Of a stretch of 64,000 nucleotides of DNA, positions 45,758-53,755 are shown piece by piece. This DNA comes from Amycolatopsis mongoliensis (lineage in GTDB: Bacteria > Actinomycetota > Actinomycetes > Mycobacteriales > Pseudonocardiaceae), in the NCBI RefSeq assembly GCF_030285665.1, contig NZ_CP127295.1:310001-374000 (forward strand). The letters run 5' to 3'. Positions within the stretch are counted from its first letter, which is position 1. Each line of letters opens with the position of its first letter. The notes below the pieces were generated by a model. The model did not search any database. It saw only the letters and a list, made by a program, of their open reading frames with translations, and was not told where the DNA came from. Position numbers and translations under genes: made by a program.

Positions 45758-46183
45758 TCAGCCCTCCCTCACGCCGCGCCCCCACGGCTCCGGCCGGTTC
45801 AACGCGACGGCACCGGCGGGGATACGCGAGGGAAGCAGGATCGGGCCGACGGATTTCGGGGCGGCGGTGGGGATAGGCGTGCGCGACCGGGGATCCGCGG
45901 CAGCGCTCGGCAGGCAGGGCGAAGAATCAGCGTCTGGCCGGCAGCCCGGGACGGTGCTCGGCCGGCGGTTCAAGGCAGCACCTGGCCGGTCGCGGTGGCC
46001 AGCGCCTGATCGGCGGCTCAAGCCGGTGGCCGGCCGGTATTCGAGCGCAGCACCCGGTCGGCCGGCGGAGGTCGAGCGCGAGGCGATTCGCCCCGCGGCA
46101 GCACTCGGCCGGCGGCGTCGATCGCCCGGTCGTTTGCCCGGCGCGGGACTCGGCTCGGGGGCGGGATCCGCTGACGCCGTCAC
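45758..46183 (-). CDS. Pro/Arg/Ala-rich low-complexity protein inside the XRE-ImmA operon
   Basis: 141 residues from a GTG one base after the XRE stop, ending one base before the ImmA-like GTG (TGA-G-GTG and TGA-C-GTG). It exactly fills the space, so it is either a translated linker gene or the frame through which ribosomes couple the two. Composition is strongly biased (Arg, Pro, Ala, Ser, Gly), with a repeated RPGAAL and phrases like SRRSGAGHRDRPG. No fold, signal or membrane segment is evident, and the DNA is made of GGCCGG-rich short repeats. Probably disordered. Its reality as a protein is uncertain. Confidence 0.5.
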   Translation of the reverse strand: MTASADPAPEPSPAPGKRPGDRRRRPSAAAGRIASRSTSAGRPGAALEYRPATGLSRRSGAGHRDRPGAALNRRPSTVPGCRPDADSSPCLPSAAADPRSRTPIPTAAPKSVGPILLPSRIPAGAVALNRPEPWGRGVREG

Positions 46184-46184
46184 C

Positions 46185-46619
46185 TCAGCCCTCCTTCTTC
46201 GGTCCGCTGCGACCGGCCTCCCTCCGGGCGATCGCGTCGACCATGTCGCTGATCGTGTCGAGGCCGTCCGCCGACAGGGTCACCGCGCGCAGGGCCAGGT
46301 CGCGGACCCCCGCGTCGCGGAGTGCGCCCAGCAGGGCCAGCTCCTCGGCGATCTTCGTGCTCTGCTCGTCGTCGAAGAAGTATGCCGGAGGCACTCCGAA
46401 GAACTGGGCCAGCGCTTCGAGGTGACGCTTCGTCGGGTTGTCGCGGCGGCCCGTGCGCAGCTGCCACAGGTACGTCGTCGAGAAGCTCTCGCCCGTTGCT
46501 TCACGGCAGGCCTTCGCGACCTCTTCGTTGCTGTACGGCTCCCGATCGGGCCTGCGGACCACGTGGAACAGCCGGTCGATCTTGTCGGCCAGCGTCGACT
46601 TTCCGGGCTCCTTGACCAC
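46185..46619 (-). CDS. XRE-family regulator, ImmR-like
   Basis: 144 residues from a GTG (VKEPGKSTLADKIDRLF). The helix-turn-helix lies at about 28-85: YSNEEVAKACREATGESFS, then TYLWQLRTGRRDNPTKRHLE and FFGVPPAYFFDD. The C-terminal 55 residues are helical and may hold a cleavage or dimer region. It heads the four-gene cassette. The 58-bp upstream gap carries TAGGAT (46655-46650, minus strand) as -10 and a tandem AGCTGAA repeat beside it. Confidence 0.87.
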   Translation of the reverse strand: MVKEPGKSTLADKIDRLFHVVRRPDREPYSNEEVAKACREATGESFSTTYLWQLRTGRRDNPTKRHLEALAQFFGVPPAYFFDDEQSTKIAEELALLGALRDAGVRDLALRAVTLSADGLDTISDMVDAIARREAGRSGPKKEG

Positions 46620-46649
46620 GATGCACTCCCTCAGCTGCCAGGCACATTC

Positions 46650-46681
46650 ATCCTAGCTGAAAGCTGAACACCATTTATCAA
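46650..46681 (-). promoter_or_regulatory. Candidate promoter and operator of the XRE-ImmA cassette
   Basis: On the minus strand TAGGAT at 46655-46650 is a good -10; TTGATA at 46681-46676 is 20 bp upstream, a long spacing. The plus strand shows two tandem AGCTGAA copies (46655-46661 and 46662-46668) covering the spacer, a likely XRE binding site. It overlaps the end of mutM. Confidence 0.4.
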
Positions 46682-47547
46682 CGCGAGTTCACCCTCGGCC
46701 GCGGCTGGCACCGGGGACAGGAGAACGACGACCGGTTCATGAACGGCTCCCGCCGGATCGCCGTGCCGCACCGGTGGCACGGCAGCCCTTCCTGGCCGTA
46801 CGCGTCCAGCGACCGGTCGAAGTACCCCGACTGCCCGTTGACGTTCACGTACAGCGCGTCGAACGAAGTCCCGCCCACACCCAGGGCCGCGTTCATCACG
46901 TCCGACGCCGCGGACAGCAGCTCACGCCCCTTCGCCGCCGTCAGCTTCTCGGTCGGCCTGGACCAGTGCAGGCGAGCGCGCCACAACGCCTCGTCCGCGT
47001 AGATGTTGCCGATGCCCGAAATGAGCGTCTGGTCCAGCAGCGCCCGCTTGACCTCGGTGCGCCGCGACCGCAGCGCGCGCACCGCCGCGTCGAGGTCGAA
47101 CGCCGGGTCCATCGGGTCGCGCGCGATGTGCGCGATCGTGTCCGGCAGCAGCACGTCGTCGCCGACGTCGTGCACGTCGTCGAGCGCCAGGCCGCCGAAC
47201 GTCCGCTGGTCGACGAACCGCAGCTCCGGGCCGTCGTCGTCGAAGCGCAGCCGCACCCGCAGGTGCTTCTCGTCCGGCGAGCCCTCGGGCTGGACGAGCA
47301 TCTGCCCGCTCATCCCCAGGTGAGCCAGCAGCGCCTCCTTGTCGGACAGCTCCAGCCACAGGTACTTGCCGCGGCGCCGCGCCGCCTCGACGCGGCTGCC
47401 GATCAGCCGCTTGGTGAAGTCCTCGGCACCCAGCGCGTGCCGGCGGATGGCGCGCGGGTGCAGGACCTCCGCCTGGCGGATGGTCCGGCCCGCGACGTGC
47501 GCCTGCAGGCCCAGGCGGACGACTTCGACCTCGGGGAGTTCGGGCAT
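46678..47547 (-). CDS. mutM: Formamidopyrimidine-DNA glycosylase
   Basis: 289 residues, matching the family. N-terminal [13 protein letters not shown] (Pro and Glu catalytic after Met removal), KYLWLEL with the conserved Lys, the helix-two-turn-helix [13 protein letters not shown], and a C-terminal zinc finger with C-x2-C (PCHRCG) and C-x2-C (SCPRCQ). It excises oxidised purines. In relatives it follows rnc directly; here a polysaccharide lyase gene lies between. Confidence 0.96.
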   Translation of the reverse strand: MPELPEVEVVRLGLQAHVAGRTIRQAEVLHPRAIRRHALGAEDFTKRLIGSRVEAARRRGKYLWLELSDKEALLAHLGMSGQMLVQPEGSPDEKHLRVRLRFDDDGPELRFVDQRTFGGLALDDVHDVGDDVLLPDTIAHIARDPMDPAFDLDAAVRALRSRRTEVKRALLDQTLISGIGNIYADEALWRARLHWSRPTEKLTAAKGRELLSAASDVMNAALGVGGTSFDALYVNVNGQSGYFDRSLDAYGQEGLPCHRCGTAIRREPFMNRSSFSCPRCQPRPRVNSR

Positions 47548-47593
47548 ACCGCCATTGTGCCCGGCGGGTACGACAGTTTTCGCAAAGGCACTG

Positions 47594-48949
47594 CTAGGGG
47601 GCGGCCGGTCCGACGTCGGCCTTCGTCAGCGGGACGCGGGTCGTGCCGGACGCGAAGTACTCGTCCGCGCCGACGTCGTAAGCACCACTACGCGCCTGCA
47701 GGTCGAAGTCCTTCGCGGCGAACGGGTACGAACCCACGCCGGCGTCGATCGCCGGGCTGCCGGAAGCCAGCCGGTACAGCCCGGCGGCGTCCTCGACCAG
47801 CTTCGGGTCGACGTTGCGGGACGGAACGCCCGCCGCGGCGCCGAAGGTGATGTTCCCCTCGTACTTCACGACGGACCCGCTCGGCAGCGTCACGAGCGTC
47901 CCCGACGTCCCCTTGACGATGTTGTCCGCGACCACGCAGTCCTTCGGCTCGAAGTCGCCGCCGTCGCCGTCGATCACCGAAGAACTGCCCAGCACGGTGT
48001 TGTACGCGACCGTGACGCGGTCCGGGCGGTCGTGCAGCTTGCTCGTCGGCCCGCTGTCGGCTTCGTCGCCCGACCCGAACACGATCGCGCGGTCGCCGGA
48101 GTTCGCCACGTAGTTGCCGACGATCTTGTGGTCGTTCCCGTGGAACCGGATGCCCGAACCGAAGAGCACGTTGCCCTCGACGGTGCTGCGGTTGCCGTGG
48201 CGCAGCACGATGTAGCCCTTGCTGTCGCGGATCGTGTTGTAGCGCACCACGTTGTCGGACGACTTGACCGAGATCGCCTCACTGTCGCCGTCCGCCTTCT
48301 CGAACAGGTTGTTTTCGATCAGCGCATCGGCCGTGTACGACTGGCGGTCGCTGAGCCCCAGCCGGATCGACTCACCACCGTTCGAGCCGCTGAACTGGTG
48401 GTTGTAGAAGTAGTTGTGGTGCACGTGGACGTGCTTGGCCATCCCGCCGGACGGCCCGAGGATCTGCAGGAACACGCCCTGGCTGGTGCGGTTCTGGAAG
48501 ACGTTGCGGTCGACGACGGTGTCGTCGCCGCTGACCGTCACCCAGTTGCCGTCGGTCGTGAGCTGGAAGTCGTTGCGGGTCAGGCGGTTGTTCGACGCGC
48601 CGGCCGGGACGCTCAGCGAGGCGCCGCCCCGGAACTTGAACCCCCGCAGCACGACGTTCGAGACGCCGCTCGCGAAAGCGAACGTCTTCGAGCCGGTGAT
48701 CGTGGCCTGGCCGGTGTGCTCCGCGGCGACGGTCACCGGCGCGGTGCTCGTGCCGGACCGCTTGATCGAGAGCGTCGAGCCCGCGGAGTAGGAGCCGTCG
48801 GCGAGCACGATCGTGTCACCGGGGTTCGCTTTGTCCATAGCGGACTGCAGCGCCGAAAGCGACGTGACGCGGATCTGCGCGGCCGACGCCGCCGGTCCGG
48901 GCACGACGACGAGCGCCGCCGCGATCAAGGGGACGAAGAACAGACGCAT
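47594..48949 (-). CDS. Secreted polysaccharide lyase, PL6-like (alginate or chondroitin lyase type)
   Basis: 451 residues. A signal peptide (residues 1-23, cleavage after ASA) precedes a right-handed beta-helix built of repeated strands such as [11 protein letters not shown] and [14 protein letters not shown]. The PL6 active-site pattern is visible: Glu and Lys in [11 protein letters not shown], Arg and His in [11 protein letters not shown]. These lyases cut uronate polymers by beta-elimination using Ca2+. The gene splits the rnc-mutM pair, with 46 bp to mutM and 87 bp to rnc, so it seems inserted in a housekeeping operon. The exact polymer is unknown. Confidence 0.87.
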   Translation of the reverse strand: MRLFFVPLIAAALVVVPGPAASAAQIRVTSLSALQSAMDKANPGDTIVLADGSYSAGSTLSIKRSGTSTAPVTVAAEHTGQATITGSKTFAFASGVSNVVLRGFKFRGGASLSVPAGASNNRLTRNDFQLTTDGNWVTVSGDDTVVDRNVFQNRTSQGVFLQILGPSGGMAKHVHVHHNYFYNHQFSGSNGGESIRLGLSDRQSYTADALIENNLFEKADGDSEAISVKSSDNVVRYNTIRDSKGYIVLRHGNRSTVEGNVLFGSGIRFHGNDHKIVGNYVANSGDRAIVFGSGDEADSGPTSKLHDRPDRVTVAYNTVLGSSSVIDGDGGDFEPKDCVVADNIVKGTSGTLVTLPSGSVVKYEGNITFGAAAGVPSRNVDPKLVEDAAGLYRLASGSPAIDAGVGSYPFAAKDFDLQARSGAYDVGADEYFASGTTRVPLTKADVGPAAP

Positions 48950-49036
48950 CCGCCGAACCTCTCAGTAGTACGAGCGCGGCGGATGATCATCACGCTACTG
49001 AGCGACGGGCGGGCCGTCAACGGAGGTTCCCGGTGA

Positions 49037-49786
49037 TCAGGACTCCGGGTCGTCCTTCTTCTCGGCTTCGAGCTCGGCCGACAGCGAGCGCCAGGCCGTC
49101 TCGGCGGCCTTCTGCTCGGCTTCCTTCTTCGTCGACCCGGTGCCGTTGCCCAGCGGGCGGCCCGCGACGAGGACGGTGGCCGTGAACTCCTTGCGGTGGT
49201 CCGGCCCGGTGTCCTCGACCTTGTACTCGGGCACGCCGAGGCCGGCCGACGCGGTCAGCTCCTGCAGGCTCGTCTTCCAGTCCAGGCCGGCACCGCGCAG
49301 CGGGGCTTCGGCGAGCAGACCGTCGAAGAGGTGGTGCACGAGCTTGCGGGCGATCTCGATGCCGTGCTCGAGGTAGACGGCACCGATGACCGCTTCCAGG
49401 CCGTCGGCGAGGATGCTCGCCTTGTCCCGGCCGCCGGTGAGCTCTTCGCCCTTGCCCAGCAGCAGGTGCGCCCCGAGCCCGCCCTCGCCGAGCCCGCGGG
49501 CGACCCGCGCCAGCGCGTGCATGTTGACGACGCTGGCGCGGAGCTTCGCGAGCTGACCTTCGGGCAGGTCGGGATGTGTGGTGTAGAGGTGATCGGTGAC
49601 GACCAGGCCGAGCACCGCGTCACCGAGGAACTCCAGCCGCTCGTTCGGCGGCAGACCCCCGTTTTCGTACGCGTACGAACGGTGGGTCAGCGACAGCCGG
49701 AGCAGCTCGGGGTCGAGAGTGACCCCGAGCGCTTCGAGCAACGGCGCCGGATCGGCTGGTGGTCCCCCGGGCGTCTTGCCCCCCAT
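49037..49786 (-). CDS. rnc: Ribonuclease III
   Basis: 249 residues. RNase III signature [15 protein letters not shown] near residue 50, second metal site [15 protein letters not shown], and a C-terminal double-stranded RNA-binding domain ([16 protein letters not shown], then [17 protein letters not shown]). Cuts double-stranded RNA for rRNA processing. 13 bp after rpmF. Confidence 0.96.
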   Translation of the reverse strand: MGGKTPGGPPADPAPLLEALGVTLDPELLRLSLTHRSYAYENGGLPPNERLEFLGDAVLGLVVTDHLYTTHPDLPEGQLAKLRASVVNMHALARVARGLGEGGLGAHLLLGKGEELTGGRDKASILADGLEAVIGAVYLEHGIEIARKLVHHLFDGLLAEAPLRGAGLDWKTSLQELTASAGLGVPEYKVEDTGPDHRKEFTATVLVAGRPLGNGTGSTKKEAEQKAAETAWRSLSAELEAEKKDDPES

Positions 49787-49799
49787 GTCGGCTACCCGA

Positions 49800-49982
49800 T
49801 CAGGCGGGCTCGACGACCTGGCGGCCGTTGTGCTGGCCGCACGACGGGCACGCGATGTGCTGGAGCTTCGGCTGCTTGCAGGCGCGGTTGGAGCAGGGCA
49901 CCAGCTGCACCGGAGCCGCCTTCCACTGGCTGCGGCGGGAGCGCGTGTTGGATCGCGACATCTTCCGCTTCGGGACGGCCAC
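49800..49982 (-). CDS. rpmF: 50S ribosomal protein L32
   Basis: 60 residues starting [20 protein letters not shown]. The C-terminal half holds four Cys (CSNRAC ... CPSCG), a zinc ribbon, so this is the zinc-containing form. Follows DUF177 by 70 bp and leads into rnc, as in most actinomycetes. Confidence 0.96.
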   Translation of the reverse strand: MAVPKRKMSRSNTRSRRSQWKAAPVQLVPCSNRACKQPKLQHIACPSCGQHNGRQVVEPA

Positions 49983-50052
49983 GAGTAGATCTCCTTATGA
50001 CGGTCTGCTCGCGGTGCGAGCGAACTTCCTCCGCAACGAGCTGGGGCGCTCG

Positions 50053-50655
50053 TCAGGCTTGCTCAGCGGGACCCGGCGCAGGCTTCTCGCCCGCATTCTC
50101 GTCGAAGCGCTCGACCAGTGCGGCCCACCGAGGGTCTATCTTCTCATGCCCGTGTCCGGGCTCGAGATCGGCCCACTTGACACCGCACTCGATGCACAGC
50201 CCGGCGCAGTCCTCGGTGCACAGCGGCGCCAGCGGCAGGGCGAGCACCACGGCGTCGCGCACGATGGGCTCAAGGTCGATCCGGTCGTCGACCAGCCGGG
50301 GGATCTCGTCCTCGTCGGTGGTCTCCTCGGTGGCCGAGCCGGGGTAGGCGAACAGCTCCTGGACCTCGACCTCGATCTCTTCGGTCACCGGGTCGAGGCA
50401 GCGGGCGCAGGTCCCCTTCGCGGTGGCCTTCGCGGTGCCGCTGACGAGCACGCCTTCGACGACGGACTCGAGCAGCAGGTCGAGTTCGAGTTCGGAGCCG
50501 GCGTCGATGGTGATGACATCGGGGACGCCGAGCGGCGTCTCCACCGGCACGCTGCGCCGGATGGCGCGGCTGAGGCCGGCGTGACGGCCGAGCTCACGGG
50601 TGTCGATCACCCAGGGGCTGCGGTCGTCGAGCTGGGGGGTCTTGTTCTCGGACAT
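50053..50655 (-). CDS. DUF177 (YceD-like) protein
   Basis: 200 residues starting [20 protein letters not shown]. Two Cys pairs mark the metal-like centre (CARCLDPV and LCIECG). DUF177 proteins are found next to rpmF and are linked to 23S rRNA or ribosome biogenesis in bacteria and plants. Long N- and C-terminal acidic/Pro tails ([12 protein letters not shown]). Confidence 0.92.
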   Translation of the reverse strand: MSENKTPQLDDRSPWVIDTRELGRHAGLSRAIRRSVPVETPLGVPDVITIDAGSELELDLLLESVVEGVLVSGTAKATAKGTCARCLDPVTEEIEVEVQELFAYPGSATEETTDEDEIPRLVDDRIDLEPIVRDAVVLALPLAPLCTEDCAGLCIECGVKWADLEPGHGHEKIDPRWAALVERFDENAGEKPAPGPAEQA

Positions 50656-50828
50656 CCAGTCCAGAGTACGCACGGGCCGCCACCTCTTTTGAGCTGGCAC
50701 CCGCGCAGGTCGGACGGACCGCGCCCAGGTGAGTCGAGGTGTCCCCCGGGCACCGGCGGAAACGTCTTGAACCACTCAGCCGCGGCACCGGGCTCGGGCC
50801 GTGACCGCTGGTACGACTGAGAGGCTCG

Positions 50829-51557
50829 TCACACCTGGTAGTCGTAGAGCGTCGGGCGGCCGCCGCCGCTGGGCAGGTTCGCCGGGGACCGCAGGTGGTT
50901 GCGGCCCGAGTCGACGGTCCGCAGCGTCGTCGCCAGCAGCTCCGAGAACTCCGCCAGCTTGCCGTCCACGTAGGCGTCGCAGTCCGCGCGCTGGCGGTCG
51001 GCCTCCGCGTGGGCCTCGTCGACGATGCGCGCCGACTCCGCGTGCGCCGCCTGGACGACCTCGGTCTGCGCGACCAGGCGGCCCTGCTCGGCACGGCCGT
51101 CCTCGATGGCCCGGTCGTAGGCGTCGCGGCCGGCCTGGATCATGCGCTCGGACTCGGCGCGCGAACGGTCGGTGAGGTTCTGGTACTCGGCCTGGCCCGC
51201 CGCGACCGTGCGGTCGGCCTGGTCGTGCGCGTCGGCGAGCATCTGCTCGGCGCGGGCGCGCGCGTCGGCCAGGATGCGCTCGGCCTCGTCGGTGGCGTCG
51301 GCGATCGCGCGCTCGGCCTCGGCGTTCGCACCGGCGACCGTCTCCCCCGCCTCCTTGCGGGCGGCGTGGATCAGGTCGTCGCGCTTGTCGAGCACGTCCT
51401 GGGCGTCGTCGACCTCCGCCGGCAGTGCGTCGCGGACGTCGTCGAGGAGTTCGAGAACGTCGCCGCGGGGCACCACGCAGCTGGACGTCATCGGGACGCC
51501 GCGCGCCTCCTCGACGATGGTGACGAGCTCGTCGAGCGCCTCGAAAACCCGGTACAC
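50829..51557 (-). CDS. sepIVA: DivIVA-like septation protein SepIVA
   Basis: 242 residues starting MYRVFEALDELVTIVEEARG. The central 150 residues are an unbroken Ala/Glu/Asp/Arg coiled coil with heptads (ERILADARARAEQMLADAHD, QADRTVAAGQAEYQN). The N-terminal region and the end GGRPTLYDYQV match mycobacterial Rv2927c/SepIVA, which acts in cell-envelope growth and division. Same gene neighbourhood as in mycobacteria (upstream of DUF177 and rnc). Confidence 0.85.
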   Translation of the reverse strand: MYRVFEALDELVTIVEEARGVPMTSSCVVPRGDVLELLDDVRDALPAEVDDAQDVLDKRDDLIHAARKEAGETVAGANAEAERAIADATDEAERILADARARAEQMLADAHDQADRTVAAGQAEYQNLTDRSRAESERMIQAGRDAYDRAIEDGRAEQGRLVAQTEVVQAAHAESARIVDEAHAEADRQRADCDAYVDGKLAEFSELLATTLRTVDSGRNHLRSPANLPSGGGRPTLYDYQV

Positions 51558-51678
51558 GGCAACTCCAATCCCCTGTCGCTGAGATCAGTCTGCCCGTTGC
51601 GCGCGCGGAACCGGTGAAGGCGCACGAGGCCGGGCGTGTCCTCTTTCTCCGGTGGACCCGCCCGGCCGCCGCGCCGGG

Positions 51679-52389
51679 TCAGGAGTTCAGGTCGATCCGC
51701 TTGAAGGTGACGTAGTGGTCGGGCGTGTAGGCGAGTTCGCCGGCCCCGCCGGAGATCACGCGGTCGCTGGTGCCGACGGCGAAGAGCTTGTAGTAACCGG
51801 ACGAGCAGGCCGGGAGCACGCCTTCGCGGTTCTCGTACGTCGTGCCGGTGGAGGCGCCGCCGCGGACGTTGTCCACCACGGTCTTCGCGGCCGGGGAAAG
51901 CTGGGAATAGCCGATCTTCGCCAGGCCGGACAGGTCGCCGCAGGCGTGCGTCGTGCCGCCCCCGCCGATGTCGATGACCTGGAAGCTGGCGTAGTGGTCG
52001 CCGGTGTAGAAGTACTCGCCGCCCGAGCCGGTCACGATGCGGCGCGTACCGCGGTTGCTCGAGCCGGGCGTCGGGACCGTGTACTCGTGGTAGTAGCCCG
52101 ACGCGCAGGCCGGGAGGATGCCTTCCCGGTTGTCGAAGACGACGCCGTCGTTCTGCGGGTACGGGAACGGCCCGTCGGTCTGGATCAGGTTGTACGTCGT
52201 CGTCGCCTCGGCGGGCAGGGCCGAGAGCGTCGTGTGGGAGAACCCGGAGAGGCTCCCGCACGCGTTCTGCGCGGCGACTGCCGGTGCAGCCGGTGCTGCT
52301 GTCACCGCTTCGGCGGCGGTGACCCCCATGGACAGCGTGGCCAGGAGCGCGAAGAAGACCGCGACCAGGCGTGATCGGTAGTTGGTCAT
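51679..52389 (-). CDS. Secreted tandem RNase Sa-like protein (one intact, one degenerate domain)
   Basis: 236 residues. A signal peptide (about 1-28, ASA-like cut region AAEA) leads to two copies of the microbial RNase N1/T1 (RNase Sa) fold. Domain 1 (44-140) keeps the catalytic set: Glu89 (FDNREGILP), Glu102 (YYHEYTV), Arg113 (NRGTRRI) and His132 (TGDHYASF). Domain 2 (about 148-235) keeps YENREGVLP and PDHYVTF, but HEYTV has become KLFAV and the loop with the first Arg is deleted. Cys pairs may form disulphides. No barstar-like inhibitor gene adjoins. Probably an extracellular guanyl-specific RNase. Confidence 0.88.
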   Translation of the reverse strand: MTNYRSRLVAVFFALLATLSMGVTAAEAVTAAPAAPAVAAQNACGSLSGFSHTTLSALPAEATTTYNLIQTDGPFPYPQNDGVVFDNREGILPACASGYYHEYTVPTPGSSNRGTRRIVTGSGGEYFYTGDHYASFQVIDIGGGGTTHACGDLSGLAKIGYSQLSPAAKTVVDNVRGGASTGTTYENREGVLPACSSGYYKLFAVGTSDRVISGGAGELAYTPDHYVTFKRIDLNS

Positions 52390-52530
52390 TTTCGGACCGT
52401 AACTCGATCGGATGATCGTCAGAAGGCGGGAACGTGAACTCGGGCACCGCGCGCCGGAAGTCCCGACGAACGTAGGGGGCCGATCGACGGGAACCCGGCG
52501 CCCGAGTTGCGGGGAGTCCGGTGTGGAGGG

Positions 52531-53016
52531 TCAGCGCCCGAGCTTCGGGAACTTCTCCGAGAGGCGCTCGTAGACCACCGGCGGCACCAGGTGCTCGATG
52601 TCACCGCCGAGCGCCGCGACCTCCTTGACCAGCGAGCTGGACACGAACCCGTACGCCGGGTTGTTCGCCATCAGCAGCGTCTCGACGCCGGTCAGCTCGC
52701 GGTTCATCTGCGCCATCTGCAGCTCGTAGTCGAAGTCGCTGACCGAGCGCAGGCCCTTGGCGATCGCCGCGATGTCGTTCTCGCGGCAGTAGTCGACCAG
52801 CAGGCCTTCCCACGAGTCGATCCGCACGTTGCCCAGCTTCGCCGTGATCTCGCGCAGCATGTCGAGGCGCTCGGGCACCTCGAAGAGGCCCTTCTTGTTC
52901 TTGTTCACGCCCACCGCGACGACGACCTCGTCGAACAGCTGGGCCGCCCGCTCGATGATGTCGAGGTGCCCGTTGGTGGCCGGATCGTAGGAACCGGGAC
53001 AGACCGCACGCCGCAT
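52531..53016 (-). CDS. coaD: Phosphopantetheine adenylyltransferase
   Basis: 161 residues from the ATG at 53016 (MRRAVCPGSYDPATNGHLD). Nucleotidyltransferase motif GSYDPATNGH near the N-terminus and the C-terminal substrate loop FVSSSLVKEVAALGG. It makes dephospho-CoA from 4'-phosphopantetheine. Follows rsmD by 58 bp, the usual pairing. Confidence 0.96.
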   Translation of the reverse strand: MRRAVCPGSYDPATNGHLDIIERAAQLFDEVVVAVGVNKNKKGLFEVPERLDMLREITAKLGNVRIDSWEGLLVDYCRENDIAAIAKGLRSVSDFDYELQMAQMNRELTGVETLLMANNPAYGFVSSSLVKEVAALGGDIEHLVPPVVYERLSEKFPKLGR

Positions 53017-53074
53017 GGCGCGGACGCTACCGTGCCGCAGGTCGCCACGCCCGCTCTGCCGCGCGTGGCTCACG

Positions 53075-53632
53075 TCACGAAGTGCCGTAGTCCGCCCAGA
53101 AGACCGCCGTGTCGCCGTACTTCTTCGCGCGCGAGGGCGCGAAACCCGCCGGCCAGTCCGGCTCGCCGTCGCGGGCCGCGCGTTCGACCACGACCAGCGC
53201 GCTCTCCCCCAGCCAGCCGCCCGACGCCAGCGAAGCCAGCACCTTGCCGAGCGCGGCCGCGTCCACGGCGTACGGCGGATCGGCCAGCACCAGGTCGTAC
53301 GGGCGGGGTGCGGGCGCCGCGACCACCGTCTCGACCTGCCCGGCCCGGACCGTGCCGCCCAGGCCCAGCGCCGCGACGTTGCCGCGCAGGACGTCCACCG
53401 CGCGCCGGTCGGCTTCCACGAACAGCGCGTCCGCCGCGCCGCGGGAGAGCGCTTCGAGACCGAGGGCGCCGGAGCCGGCGTAGAGGTCGAGGACGTGGGC
53501 GCCGTCCAGCTCGCCCGCCGTCTCCAGGGCGTTGAACAGGGCTTCCCGCACGCGCTCCGACGTCGGCCGGGTGCCCTTCGGCGGCACCTTCAGCCGCCGC
53601 CCGCCCGCCGTCCCGGCCACGATCCTGGTCAC
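53075..53632 (-). CDS. rsmD: 16S rRNA (guanine-966-N2)-methyltransferase
   Basis: 185 residues from a GTG (VTRIVAGTAGGRRL). SAM site VLDLYAGSGALGLEALSRGA and the catalytic DPPY in LVLADPPYAVD. Length and N-terminal GGRRLKVPPKGTRPTSERV are typical. Divergent from the helicase gene. Confidence 0.93.
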   Translation of the reverse strand: MTRIVAGTAGGRRLKVPPKGTRPTSERVREALFNALETAGELDGAHVLDLYAGSGALGLEALSRGAADALFVEADRRAVDVLRGNVAALGLGGTVRAGQVETVVAAPAPRPYDLVLADPPYAVDAAALGKVLASLASGGWLGESALVVVERAARDGEPDWPAGFAPSRAKKYGDTAVFWADYGTS

Positions 53633-53755
53633 CCCCCGATTGTGCGGGGGCGACGCGCGGCGCGGATGACCGGGACACGGGTGTACCCGCCGGACCCAAC
53701 GCGTAGAGTCGTTCTTCGCCCTCGGAGGCGATCCAGAGCTGTCAAGGAGCCATGC

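Noticed and set aside
45187..46619. Phage or integrative-element module (because of ImmA and XRE)
   Set aside because: No integrase, att-like repeats or phage genes nearby; flanked by housekeeping and chromosomal genes.
53640..53755. Rifampicin-associated element upstream of helD
   Set aside because: No inverted element resembling the known sequence was seen; only a possible TAGAGT -10. A HelR role is not claimed.
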